DNA of 7,747 bases from an uncultured Flavobacterium sp. (GCF_946479975.1 NZ_CAMLIX010000227.1:1-7747), one strand, 5' to 3'; positions 1 through 7,434 are shown, counted from the stretch's first letter. Notes: generated by a model from the sequence alone, not told the origin. Program-made: numbers and translations.

Positions 1-1
1 C

Positions 2-1012
2 AATCATCAAATGACAAGTTCTACAGCCAACAAATCGGGACTTTTTGACAATGAAGAAGAAACCGAAAAATGGTTGAAAGAAAACAATATCCCGACTTTA
101 GGAATTGGTATTATTTCAGATGGAAAACTAAAACAGATTAAAACTTTTGGGAATTTAAAAAGAGATTTTCCTGCTCCTTATAATACGCTTTGGAATGTTG
201 CTTCATTAACAAAACCTGTTACGGCAATAGTTGCCTTGAAATTGGTTTCTCAAGGAAAATGGGATTTGGACGAACCACTTGATAAATATTGGATTGATCC
301 GGATATTGCCAAAGATTCAAATCATAAATTGTTGACGACACGAATTATTTTGAGTCATCAAACTGGTTTTCCGAATTGGAGGTCTTTTAACGAATCTAAA
401 AAATTGGATTTTAAATTTAAACCTGGAACAAAATACCAGTATTCTGGTGAAGGTTTGGAGTATCTGAGAAAAGCTTTGGAGAAGAAATTCCGTAAAAATT
501 TAGATCAATTAGCTTCAGAATTAATTTTTGAACCATTAAAAATGAATGACACGCAATTTATATGGAATGAAAAAATTGATTTTTCGAGATATGCTGTTAA
601 TTATGACAAAAATGGAAACGCTTACGAACCAACCAAAAATAAAACTGTAAATGCTGCAGACGATTTAATAACTTCTATTGGCGATTATGGTAATTTTTTA
701 TGCAGCGTCATGAACAGTGAAGGTTTGAGCAAAAAAGTTTTTGACGATATGATTTCGCATCAGGTTGAAACCAAAAAGAATAAATACTTTGGTTTAGGCT
801 TTGAAATTTATGATTTAGGAAAAGAAAATTACGCCCTTTCTCATGGTGGCGCAGACAAAGGCGTTCAGACTATTTTTATTTTGCTGCCTAAAACCAAACA
901 AGGTTTAATCATTTTTACGAATGTTGATGATGGTTATAAAGTTTATGAAAATATCGTAATACATTATTTGGGAGAAACCGGCAGAAAAATAGTCGATATC
1001 GAAACAAAATAA
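2..1012 (+). CDS. Serine hydrolase, beta-lactamase class C/PBP-like fold (probably 5'-partial)
   Basis: Active-site serine enzyme of the class C beta-lactamase / D-alanyl-D-alanine peptidase / esterase superfamily. Counting from the ATG at 11, the nucleophile motif SLTK is at residues 65-68. A LSHQTG segment follows, matching the family's usual L-H-TSG stretch. The second motif reads Y144-S-G instead of the usual YxN, and the KTG-equivalent is H278-G-G. The first ATG gives 333 residues with no signal peptide. The frame stays open to the window edge (N-H-Q codons precede the ATG), so the true start, perhaps with a secretion signal, may lie upstream; the ATG at 11 could be internal. The substrate cannot be read from sequence: ester, D-peptide or beta-lactam are all possible. 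A terminator follows 37 bp after the stop. Family assignment is firm; specificity and start are not. Confidence 0.88.
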   Translation, partial: NHQMTSSTANKSGLFDNEEETEKWLKENNIPTLGIGIISDGKLKQIKTFGNLKRDFPAPYNTLWNVASLTKPVTAIVALKLVSQGKWDLDEPLDKYWIDPDIAKDSNHKLLTTRIILSHQTGFPNWRSFNESKKLDFKFKPGTKYQYSGEGLEYLRKALEKKFRKNLDQLASELIFEPLKMNDTQFIWNEKIDFSRYAVNYDKNGNAYEPTKNKTVNAADDLITSIGDYGNFLCSVMNSEGLSKKVFDDMISHQVETKKNKYFGLGFEIYDLGKENYALSHGGADKGVQTIFILLPKTKQGLIIFTNVDDGYKVYENIVIHYLGETGRKIVDIETK

Positions 1013-1049
1013 TTCAATTTACATTTTCCTGAAAACATGAGCTATTTAT

Positions 1050-1103
1050 GAGCATAGACTAACTTTAAAAAAGTTTTGAAGTCTATGCTCTATTTTTTTA
1101 TTT
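1050..1103 (+). terminator. Rho-independent terminator after the first serine hydrolase
   Basis: A perfect 11-bp stem is formed by GAGCATAGACT (1050-1060) and AGTCTATGCTC (1080-1090). Inside the loop, AACTTT (1061-1066) can also pair with AAAGTT (1070-1075). The T-rich run TATTTTTTTATTT (1091-1103) follows directly on the plus strand. It lies 37 bp after the stop at 1012 and isolates the first gene from the next. No comparable T-tract exists on the minus side, so it acts in one direction. Confidence 0.88.
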
Positions 1104-1213
1104 GGAAAAAAACGAATAAATCGTGAAACCAAATCGCTAATCGATCGTCTAACAATTTGGGAACATCAATTTTTATCATATAAAAAATAGTGTTTTCGAA
1201 TTAAACAACTGAA

Positions 1214-1221
1214 TATCTTTT
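1214..1221 (+). promoter_or_regulatory. Candidate Bacteroidota -7 box for the second serine hydrolase
   Basis: TATCTTTT matches the Bacteroidota -7 consensus TAnnTTTG at five of six fixed positions. Transcription would start near 1228, giving a leader of about 65 nt. No convincing -33 TTG element is seen at the right distance, so this is only the best available candidate. The rest of the 282-bp gap (1013-1294) holds the upstream terminator and an A/T-rich leader with repeated ATCAT/ATCAATC words; no other gene is visible in it. Confidence 0.25.
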
Positions 1222-1294
1222 TATTAAGAAGTTTCGATCATCAATCAAAAAACAAATCATTTTATTAATCCAAAAATCATAATCATCAATCTTT

Positions 1295-2743
1295 ATGAAA
1301 AAATCAATCAAACTCATTGCATTATTTCTCGTTTTTCAGCTCTCCACATTTACCACTTTTGCACAGGACAAGGCACAGCAAATTGAACAGCTTTTAAGCA
1401 AGTACAACGAATACGAACAATTTAACGGATCTGCTCTGGTGACGGAAAACGGAAAAGTCATTTTCAAAAAAGGTTTTGGACTTGCAAATATGGAATGGAA
1501 TGTTCCAAATCAGCCAGACACAAAATTTAGACTGGGTTCTATTAGTAAACAATTTACGGCACTTTTGATTGTAAAATTGGCCGAAGAAGGAAAATTAAAA
1601 TTAGATGTTCCAATCACAACTTATTTACCCGATTATCCAAAAGAAAATGGCGACAAAATTACTATTCATAAATTATTGACGCATACTTCTGGAATTCCGA
1701 ACTACACAAGTGTTCCGAATTTCTTTAAAGATAAAGCTCGAAATCCATATACTCCAGCAGAATTTGTAAAAACATTTTCTAGTTTACCACTTGAATTTAC
1801 GCCGGGAGAAAAATTTAATTACAGTAATTCTGGTTATTTTTTATTGGGTTATATTATTGAAAAGGTTTCTGGCAAAACGTACGAACAATATTTACAGGAA
1901 ATTATTTTTACGCCTTTAAAAATGGTTAATTCGGGATATGACCATAGCGATGTTATTCTAAAAAACAGAGCTGCTGGCTATGAGAAACAAGGCAAAAAAA
2001 TTGTAAATGCGGCATATCTCGACATGAGTATTCCGTATGCAGCGGGATCTTTATATTCTACAGTAGAAGATTTGTATTTATGGGATCAGGCGCTTTATAC
2101 CAATAAACTGCTTTCTGAAAAAAGTATCGAGTCTTTATTTAAACCTTATATAAAAGCTGGCGGCGCATCTTATGGTTACGGATGGTTTGTAGATGAATTT
2201 GATAATGGAGACAAAGGCAAACCAAAAATGGTGGGTCACGGAGGTGGAATCAATGGTTTTAATACTATTATTTCACGCATATTGACAGATAAAAATTTAG
2301 TTGTTTTGGTGAACAATACCGGCGGAACAGCTTTAGCTGAAATGACTGATGCGATTCATGCTATACTTTACAACAAACCTTTTAAACAGCCTCAAAAATC
2401 GCTTGCTTTAGATTTATTGGATATTTATACAGAAAAAGGTGCTGCAGCAGGAACAGCGGCTTACAAAAAACTTAAAAACGACCCCGCATATGCGATTAAA
2501 GAAGGCGATATAAACCGAGTTGGATATCAATTACTGCAAGACGGTAAAAAGAAAGAAGCAATAGAAGTTTTCAAAATCAATACCGAAACTTTCCCGAAAT
2601 CTGGAAATGCTTATGATAGTTTAGCCGAAGCTTATTTAGCCGATGGCGATAAAAAACTGGCGATTGTAAATTATAAAAAGTCGGTTGAACTGGATCCAAC
2701 AAACGAAAACGGAAAGAAAGTTTTGGCTGAAATTTCGAAATAG
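1295..2743 (+). CDS. Secreted serine hydrolase (class C beta-lactamase-like) with C-terminal TPR region
   Basis: Complete 482-residue exported enzyme of the class C beta-lactamase/PBP-fold superfamily. Residues 1-23 form a classic signal peptide (MKK, hydrophobic core, cleavage likely TFA|Q24), so it acts in the periplasm or outside the cell. Motifs are canonical: S82-I-S-K85, LLTHTSG, Y176-S-N178 and H315-G-G. The catalytic domain ends near residue 360. The C-terminus then carries a helical, TPR-like region; residues about 438-472 (AYDSLAEAYLADGD and a following YKKSVELDP) fit one TPR well, and an earlier repeat is likely near 400-435. TPRs usually mediate protein contacts; the partner is unknown. 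The start is secure: an in-frame TAA lies at 1280-1282 and the signal peptide begins at this ATG. No Shine-Dalgarno is present, as is usual in the phylum. Substrate unknown. Confidence 0.95.
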   Translation: MKKSIKLIALFLVFQLSTFTTFAQDKAQQIEQLLSKYNEYEQFNGSALVTENGKVIFKKGFGLANMEWNVPNQPDTKFRLGSISKQFTALLIVKLAEEGKLKLDVPITTYLPDYPKENGDKITIHKLLTHTSGIPNYTSVPNFFKDKARNPYTPAEFVKTFSSLPLEFTPGEKFNYSNSGYFLLGYIIEKVSGKTYEQYLQEIIFTPLKMVNSGYDHSDVILKNRAAGYEKQGKKIVNAAYLDMSIPYAAGSLYSTVEDLYLWDQALYTNKLLSEKSIESLFKPYIKAGGASYGYGWFVDEFDNGDKGKPKMVGHGGGINGFNTIISRILTDKNLVVLVNNTGGTALAEMTDAIHAILYNKPFKQPQKSLALDLLDIYTEKGAAAGTAAYKKLKNDPAYAIKEGDINRVGYQLLQDGKKKEAIEVFKINTETFPKSGNAYDSLAEAYLADGDKKLAIVNYKKSVELDPTNENGKKVLAEISK

Positions 2744-2754
2744 TTTTTTTTTAA

Positions 2755-2779
2755 GGGACAAAGTGGCAAAGGGACAAAG
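2755..2779 (+). repeat. Short direct repeat GGGACAAAG x2 next to the terminator
   Basis: GGGACAAAG occurs at 2755-2763 and again at 2771-2779 (16-nt period), with the related GTGGCAAAG between them. The second copy runs into the left arm of the terminator stem. It may be a small fragment of a degenerate purine-rich tandem repeat. No function can be assigned. Confidence 0.5.
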
Positions 2780-2818
2780 GTTCAGAGGTTTTATATTGAA
2801 ACCTTTGAACCTTTTTTT
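2776..2818 (+). terminator. Strong intrinsic terminator between convergent genes
   Basis: A continuous 16-bp stem (one G-U pair) is formed by 2776-2791 and 2799-2814. The outer part is AAAGGTTCA pairing with TGAACCTTT, the inner part AGGTTT with AAACCT, and the loop is 7 nt (2792-2798). A T7 run (2812-2818) overlaps the stem end on the plus strand, so it ends transcription of the serine hydrolase stopping at 2743. The acylase gene converges from 2857. On the minus strand the hairpin is followed only by a mixed pyrimidine-rich stretch, so termination in that direction is plausible but weaker. Confidence 0.9.
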
Positions 2819-2856
2819 ATTAAATGCTGAATAAACTTAAAACCTGAAACAAAAAT

Positions 2857-5247
2857 TTACTTCTTTGGTTTGAAAACCAATTTAGTTGACGTTTTTATAA
2901 TTTCTTCTTTATTCAATTTCATTTTTCTGAACTTTCCTGCGTTATACATTTCGGCTTGATCGTCGTAATGTTTGCTGAAAGGATTTCCAGATTGTCCTGT
3001 TGGCAAAATGCTCCAGCTGTTTTCTACATCTGAAAAATCTACGATTCTTCTGGTTGAAGGTCCGCCTTTTGTATAATATTTTCCTTCATCATTAAATCCA
3101 AAGAATAAGTTATTGATCACTTCATTTGATCCCGGTGAATTAAAAGGTCCAACATTAAATAGTCCGCGAAGTGCTTTGACTTTTCCTAACGGATGTTCGT
3201 GTTCTACGGTATGAACTGTTCCCCATTTCCAATCTGAAATTGTGTTTCCTAATTGTTTTTGTAAAGTTGAGACAGTTTCATGGAAAGATTTAGCAACAAT
3301 ATCTTTTCTCGTTTCTTTTACATTTTTGGTTTTAATATTATCCCACCAAACCGAATTTTCATTTTTAATTTGATTGGCAATAACTTGTTTTCCAATAGAA
3401 ATTCCTAAAAACAAATTAAAGTTTTCTTTGCCCATTTCATCTTCAAATGTATTTTTTAGATACAAATAAATCCATTTGTTATAGATTGTTGGCGCAACAT
3501 CTTCGAGATTGGTTGTTCCTTTCCAAGATTTTAAAACGTTAATCACTTCTTTTTCTTCAGCTGAAACAGAATTAAGATCGATATTTGAAATCAAATTTTT
3601 AACCACTTCAACTGCAACATCAGACGTATTATCGTAAATCATTTTGCTGATGGCTTCTTTATCCCAATCTGACTTTGCATCTAGAATTCCAGAAATTCTT
3701 TTTGCACGATCTTCTGGCAAATAATATCCTGGATATAAATAACCATTATCAATTGGTTCCGGCTGATTGTTAGCGGAATAAACATAACCCCATTTCGGAT
3801 TTTCGGCAGACGGATTTTGTTCGAAATCTAAATATTTTATAATATCATCTTTACCACTTGCTCCGTCTAAAATCAAATGAGTATTAACTCCTTCGTTATG
3901 TCGATACAATCTTCCACTCGCCCACCAGGCAGCATTTCCTTTGGCGTCGCCATACATTACATTCAATCCCGGCGCCGCAATTAAACTTACTGCTTTTTTA
4001 AAATCGGTTGTGTTTTTTGCGTGTGAAAGTCCATAAGCAGCATCCAAAATCTGAATTGGTTCTCTCGTATAAGTCCACGACATTGCAATTGGATTTTTCT
4101 TTTCCAAACGCTCCATAAAATCATTCATAATTGGTCCGTGTGCGCTGGATTTTATTGTCAAAACTACATCTGAAGAGTCTTTTACTTTGATTGTTTTTTT
4201 TCTAATTTCATAATTGCCAAAACCAGTTGGCGTTTGATATTGAGAAACATCACCCTCTTTATTTTTTTCCTGATAAAAATCGATATCATCATTTTCAAAC
4301 ATCGTTAATCCGTAAGCGTAATCACGATTGTGCGCCAATAATGGAAACGGAGTTCCTGCCAGATAACAACCATATAATTCATGCTGCGGTGTTACGAAAT
4401 GCGCTTCATACCAAGTTCCAGGCTGCGAAAAACCAATATGCGGATCATTCGCAAAAATCACTTTTCCGCTTTTCGATTTTTTTGGCCCGACAACCCAGCT
4501 GTTGCTTCCCACAAACGGCGGAATCGGAGATTGATCCAGCATTGATGCAATCGATTTTGAAATCTCGGTATATTCTTCGCTTTTCTCTTTTGAAATTTTA
4601 ATTCGAGTAGTATTAAATTCGCCTTCAATTCCTAAATCTTTCAAATATTCGACTCCATATTTATTTTTAATATCAGTCAATAATGGATCTGTTTTTTGAG
4701 CCATTGCAAAACTGAAAGACATATATCCGAAAATATTATAAACGTCTTTTAGGGTAAATTTTTGTTTTTTTACTCCAACCAAAGTAAACTCAATTGGCGT
4801 AACACCTTCATCTAAATATTGATTAATTCCATCTAAATACGCCTGTGTTAATTTATAACTTTCACTGTTTTTATCTAATTTTGCAATCGCTTTCGCGGAA
4901 GCTTCTTCGATACCAATTCCTGCGAAAAACTTATCGTTATTTAAGGCAACTCCACCAAAAATCTCAGACAGACGCCCTGGCGCAATTCTTCGCAATAATT
5001 CCATTTGCCAAAGCCTTTCCTGCGCATGAACATAACCTAAAGCCGTCATCGCATCTTTTTCAGAATCGGCATAAATATGAGGAATTCCAAATTCATCAAA
5101 ATAAACCGTTGTTTCTTTTTGTAGATTTTTCAGTTGCAATTCACCTTCATATTTTGGTTTTAAATGAAAAATATAAGCAAACAAACCAATGGCCAAAATG
5201 ACAATTAGAATCAATAAAGCAAGCAGGATTTTTTTAATTATTCTCAT
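2857..5247 (-). CDS. Penicillin acylase family protein (Ntn hydrolase), membrane-anchored
   Basis: Complete 796-residue precursor of the penicillin amidase family, self-processing Ntn amidases that cleave acyl groups from amides (penicillins, N-acyl-homoserine lactones or other N-acyl compounds). Residues about 5-27 form a hydrophobic anchor or uncleaved signal, placing the enzyme at the periplasmic face. The alpha-chain signature HAQERLWQMELLRR and APGRLSEIFGG is present. A K/E-rich spacer precedes the predicted autocleavage site G247|S248, in VGSNSWVVG; S248 would become the N-terminal nucleophile of a beta chain of about 549 residues. ANDPHIGF, the conserved PGSNEVINN segment and the C-terminal GQSGNP (751-756) with SKHYDDQ follow, as expected for an intact enzyme. 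Start: an in-frame TAA lies just upstream on the minus strand (5253-5251). Two serine hydrolase genes lie beyond its 3' end. The acyl substrate cannot be predicted. Confidence 0.95.
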   Translation of the reverse strand: MRIIKKILLALLILIVILAIGLFAYIFHLKPKYEGELQLKNLQKETTVYFDEFGIPHIYADSEKDAMTALGYVHAQERLWQMELLRRIAPGRLSEIFGGVALNNDKFFAGIGIEEASAKAIAKLDKNSESYKLTQAYLDGINQYLDEGVTPIEFTLVGVKKQKFTLKDVYNIFGYMSFSFAMAQKTDPLLTDIKNKYGVEYLKDLGIEGEFNTTRIKISKEKSEEYTEISKSIASMLDQSPIPPFVGSNSWVVGPKKSKSGKVIFANDPHIGFSQPGTWYEAHFVTPQHELYGCYLAGTPFPLLAHNRDYAYGLTMFENDDIDFYQEKNKEGDVSQYQTPTGFGNYEIRKKTIKVKDSSDVVLTIKSSAHGPIMNDFMERLEKKNPIAMSWTYTREPIQILDAAYGLSHAKNTTDFKKAVSLIAAPGLNVMYGDAKGNAAWWASGRLYRHNEGVNTHLILDGASGKDDIIKYLDFEQNPSAENPKWGYVYSANNQPEPIDNGYLYPGYYLPEDRAKRISGILDAKSDWDKEAISKMIYDNTSDVAVEVVKNLISNIDLNSVSAEEKEVINVLKSWKGTTNLEDVAPTIYNKWIYLYLKNTFEDEMGKENFNLFLGISIGKQVIANQIKNENSVWWDNIKTKNVKETRKDIVAKSFHETVSTLQKQLGNTISDWKWGTVHTVEHEHPLGKVKALRGLFNVGPFNSPGSNEVINNLFFGFNDEGKYYTKGGPSTRRIVDFSDVENSWSILPTGQSGNPFSKHYDDQAEMYNAGKFRKMKLNKEEIIKTSTKLVFKPKK

Positions 5248-5356
5248 ATTTTAAAAAGTATAAAAAATTCAAAATAATATAACTTTTCTTTAAAATCTTA
5301 TAAAAGAAAACGTTCTTTAAAAGTCTAAATTTATGTATTTAAAATTAATACTATAA
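5248..5356. promoter_or_regulatory. Divergent intergenic promoter region (acylase / AsmA-like gene)
   Basis: This 109-bp, very A/T-rich gap lies between divergent starts and must hold both promoters. Minus-strand candidate for the acylase: TTATTTTG (complement of 5270-5277), five of six matches to TAnnTTTG, with a start near 5263 and a leader of about 16 nt. Plus-strand candidates: TAACTTTT (5280-5287) and TAAATTTA (5326-5333), each five of six. No clear -33 TTG accompanies any of them and base composition favours chance matches, so the individual boxes are tentative. No obvious operator dyad was seen. Confidence 0.4.
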
Positions 5357-6913
5357 ATGTCGATCTATAAAAAAATAGCAATTGGTGTAATTTCTCTTCT
5401 TGTTCTAGTAATTCTTGCCAATTTTGGACTTAATTACTGGATAAAAAAACAGCTTCCGATTGTTATTCACGAAAAAAATAAAACGGCATATAATATTAAT
5501 TACGAAAAAATCGAAGTTTCGCTTTTTTCTCGAAACATCTACGCACAGACTTTATTGGTAAATCCGAAAAACGAACCGAAAGACAGCAAAAACGGACTCT
5601 TTTCTAAAATAGAATCTATCACTATAAAACACTTTAATATTTGGGATCTTGCTTTCCGTGATATCATTCGAGCAGAAAGTATTATCATAAATAAACCGCG
5701 AATCATTTTATATAAAAAAGGCGAAAAATTAATCAATAATAGCAAAAGCATTCAAAAAGAAATTGTTGATCCTTTTCGTAAAATTGTTGCCGTTTCCAAT
5801 ATTTATCTTAATGACGGAACGGTTGACGTTGTTTCTTTAGATACCGAAAAACCTATTTTCAGCATAAAAAAAATCATTGTAAAACTAGAAGGAATTCTAA
5901 TTACCGATGCGACTTTAAAAGAAAAAATCCCGATTCAATATAAAAGTTATGCTTTGGTAATTGATAGTTTATTTTACAGACCAAGTGCCTTTTATCACAT
6001 CAATGTTGGAAAAATAAGTACTGAAAAAAACTTTCTTAAAATCAATAATTTTACTCACATTCCGCAATTCAATCGTAGAGAATTTACGAAACGTTTAGAA
6101 AAGGAAAAAGATATTTATACATTGAAATTTGATTCGGCTCAAGTCTCAAATATGGATTGGGGATTTAAAAATGATCAATTTTTCTTTAAAGCAAATTCAG
6201 TTGTAATCAACCATTTTGATGCGAATATTTACCGTGGCAAAATGCCAAAAGATGATTTGAGCAAAAAATATCTGTACAATCATTTATTGCGAAATATTAA
6301 ATTTCCGCTTCAAATTGACACTTTACAGGTTTTGAAATCTAAACTGGTTTATGAAGAAGAAATTGATTTTTCTAAAGGACCGGGAGTTTTAAATTTTGAC
6401 AAATTTAATCTACAAGCGACTAATCTAAGAAGCGGATTTGGCTTAAAAAAAATGAATGATGTTAAGATTAAAGTCAATTGCATTTTCATGAAAACGTCTC
6501 CGCTAAATGTCGATTGGAGTTTTAATGTCTTGGATAAAAATGATAGTTTTCATATTCAAGGCGCGATTTCTAATTTTGATGTAAGAGCGATGGGGCAATT
6601 CAGCAAACCTTATATGAATGCTTCTTTTACGGGAGTTTTTAATAAATACCGTTTTAATTTTTACGGAAACGATAATATTTCAAAAGGAAATGCTTCTTTG
6701 GATTATGATGATCTAAAAGTAAAATTATTCAAAAAGAAAAACCCAGAAAAAGAAGCCAAACTAAAATCGGCTATTGTTAATTTATTGGTTAAAAACGATT
6801 CAAAAGACAAAGCCAAAACTGCCGATGTTGAACTGGAAAGAATTCAGGAAAAATCATTTTACAACTTTTTATGGCGAAGTATTGCCGAGTCTTTGAAGAA
6901 GATTTTGATATAG
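5357..6913 (+). CDS. AsmA/DUF748-like membrane-anchored envelope protein
   Basis: Complete 518-residue protein with one N-terminal membrane segment (about residues 6-23, preceded by KK and followed by NYWIKKQLP). A long region rich in alternating short hydrophobic strands then extends to a C-terminal helix-like end (SFYNFLWRSIAESLKKILI). A type II anchor, a repetitive beta-strand body and phrases such as INKPRIILYKKGE and VSNIYLNDGTVDVV resemble the AsmA/DUF748 class, long periplasmic proteins implicated in outer-membrane biogenesis and lipid transfer. This is a pattern-level resemblance, not a motif match; no catalytic residues are visible. The start is fixed by a TAA directly abutting the ATG (TAAATG). 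It diverges from the acylase gene. A T8 run follows the stop with no hairpin before it, and the GIY-YIG cassette begins 23 bp later. Confidence 0.8.
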   Translation: MSIYKKIAIGVISLLVLVILANFGLNYWIKKQLPIVIHEKNKTAYNINYEKIEVSLFSRNIYAQTLLVNPKNEPKDSKNGLFSKIESITIKHFNIWDLAFRDIIRAESIIINKPRIILYKKGEKLINNSKSIQKEIVDPFRKIVAVSNIYLNDGTVDVVSLDTEKPIFSIKKIIVKLEGILITDATLKEKIPIQYKSYALVIDSLFYRPSAFYHINVGKISTEKNFLKINNFTHIPQFNRREFTKRLEKEKDIYTLKFDSAQVSNMDWGFKNDQFFFKANSVVINHFDANIYRGKMPKDDLSKKYLYNHLLRNIKFPLQIDTLQVLKSKLVYEEEIDFSKGPGVLNFDKFNLQATNLRSGFGLKKMNDVKIKVNCIFMKTSPLNVDWSFNVLDKNDSFHIQGAISNFDVRAMGQFSKPYMNASFTGVFNKYRFNFYGNDNISKGNASLDYDDLKVKLFKKKNPEKEAKLKSAIVNLLVKNDSKDKAKTADVELERIQEKSFYNFLWRSIAESLKKILI

Positions 6914-6936
6914 TTTTTTTTGAGCAGTACTCCAGC

Positions 6937-6993
6937 CAATCTTGTCATTCCGAGGAACGAGGAATCTTCATAAGTAGCTCTATGAAGTTTATC
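6937..6993 (+). repeat. Left inverted repeat of the GIY-YIG cassette
   Basis: It pairs with 7491-7435 with seven mismatches (at 6941, 6970, 6977, 6981, 6982, 6984 and 6989) and a perfect 28-nt core at 6942-6969. The core contains the tandem heptamer CGAGGAA twice (6951-6957 and 6958-6964) and the short dyad ATTCC/GGAAT (6947-6951 and 6961-6965). The inner part forms its own hairpin: CTTCATA (6966-6972) pairs with TATGAAG (6981-6987) around an 8-nt loop. The right copy does not keep this stem. Base composition is clearly richer in GC than the surrounding intergenic DNA. Confidence 0.92.
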
Positions 6994-7100
6994 CGTAAAG
7001 TGATACACCAATTAAATCACAGGAAGGAACTTTCCAAGATTAAAATTTTACTAACAATTAAAAATAAAAGAAAAATCTTACTTTTTATGTAAAAAACATT

Positions 7101-7108
7101 TACTTTCG
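7101..7108 (+). promoter_or_regulatory. Candidate -7 box immediately upstream of the GIY-YIG gene
   Basis: TACTTTCG matches TAnnTTTG at five of six fixed positions and ends only 4 nt before the ATG at 7113. If used, transcription would begin at or next to the start codon, giving a leaderless or nearly leaderless mRNA. No -33 TTG is visible near 7078-7085. The box lies inside the cassette, so the element would carry its own promoter. Confidence 0.4.
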
Positions 7109-7112
7109 TAAA

Positions 7113-7427
7113 ATGCATTTTTCAGAAGGTTATCACACATATTACATTTATATCATTACAAATAAATTCAAAACTGTATTTTACACTGGAGTTACGAATA
7201 ACTTACAACTTCGTCTAAGCCAACATGCCAAAAACATAACATCTAATAGTAAAACTTTTGCTTCAAAGTATAATGCTGAATTTCTTTTATACTATGAAAA
7301 ATTTACTTGGATTCAGGAAGCAATTAGTCGTGAAAAAGAAATAAAAGGCTGGACTAGGGATAAAAAATTAAAATTGATTAAAACTATTAATCCTGATTTA
7401 GATTTTTTGAATTATTTATTTTCTTAA
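7113..7427 (+). CDS. Small single-domain GIY-YIG endonuclease
   Basis: This 104-residue protein is almost entirely one GIY-YIG nuclease domain, the length typical of the small single-domain (YhbQ/UPF0213-like) group. The signature appears as Y11-I-Y13 and, 10 residues on, Y24-T-G26 followed by VTNNL. The helix Arg (R34) and His (H38) are in place, and the metal-binding Glu is expected in SREKEIKGW (E74 most likely). The C-terminal KGWTRDKKLKLI and NP stretch is usual in Bacteroidota members. These nucleases cut DNA with one divalent metal ion; the target here is unknown. There is no DNA-binding extension and no signal peptide. An in-frame TAA at 7065-7067 bounds the start; the MHFSEGYHTYYIYI beginning keeps the first strand whole. 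Its placement between inverted repeats suggests those repeats may be its substrate. That is inference. Confidence 0.93.
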   Translation: MHFSEGYHTYYIYIITNKFKTVFYTGVTNNLQLRLSQHAKNITSNSKTFASKYNAEFLLYYEKFTWIQEAISREKEIKGWTRDKKLKLIKTINPDLDFLNYLFS

Positions 7428-7434
7428 CATTGAT

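Noticed and set aside
1104..1294. Riboswitch or structured leader upstream of the second serine hydrolase
   Set aside because: Only A/T-rich sequence with small dyads such as CGATCG and repeated ATCAT words; no conserved riboswitch core or extended stem recognised.
4227..4601. 124-codon plus-strand open frame opposite the penicillin acylase gene
   Set aside because: Antisense shadow of a gene with unmistakable family motifs; its product has no recognisable domain and an unnatural composition.
4845..5201. 118-codon plus-strand open frame opposite the 5' part of the acylase gene
   Set aside because: Antisense shadow; His/Gln/Leu-rich translation without a domain.
4966..5247. Start of the acylase gene downstream of 5247
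   Set aside because: A later Met would remove the hydrophobic anchor and the conserved N-terminal alpha-chain strand; the in-frame stop just upstream supports 5247.
5539..5751. 70-codon minus-strand open frame opposite the AsmA-like gene
   Set aside because: Antisense shadow within a continuous plus-strand gene; hydrophobic by chance from complementary A/T-rich codons.
6871..7092. 73-codon plus-strand open frame running from the end of the AsmA-like gene through the left inverted repeat
   Set aside because: It starts inside another gene in a different frame, translates repeat and A/T-rich DNA (CHSEERGIF comes from the repeat core), and shows no domain. Treated as chance.
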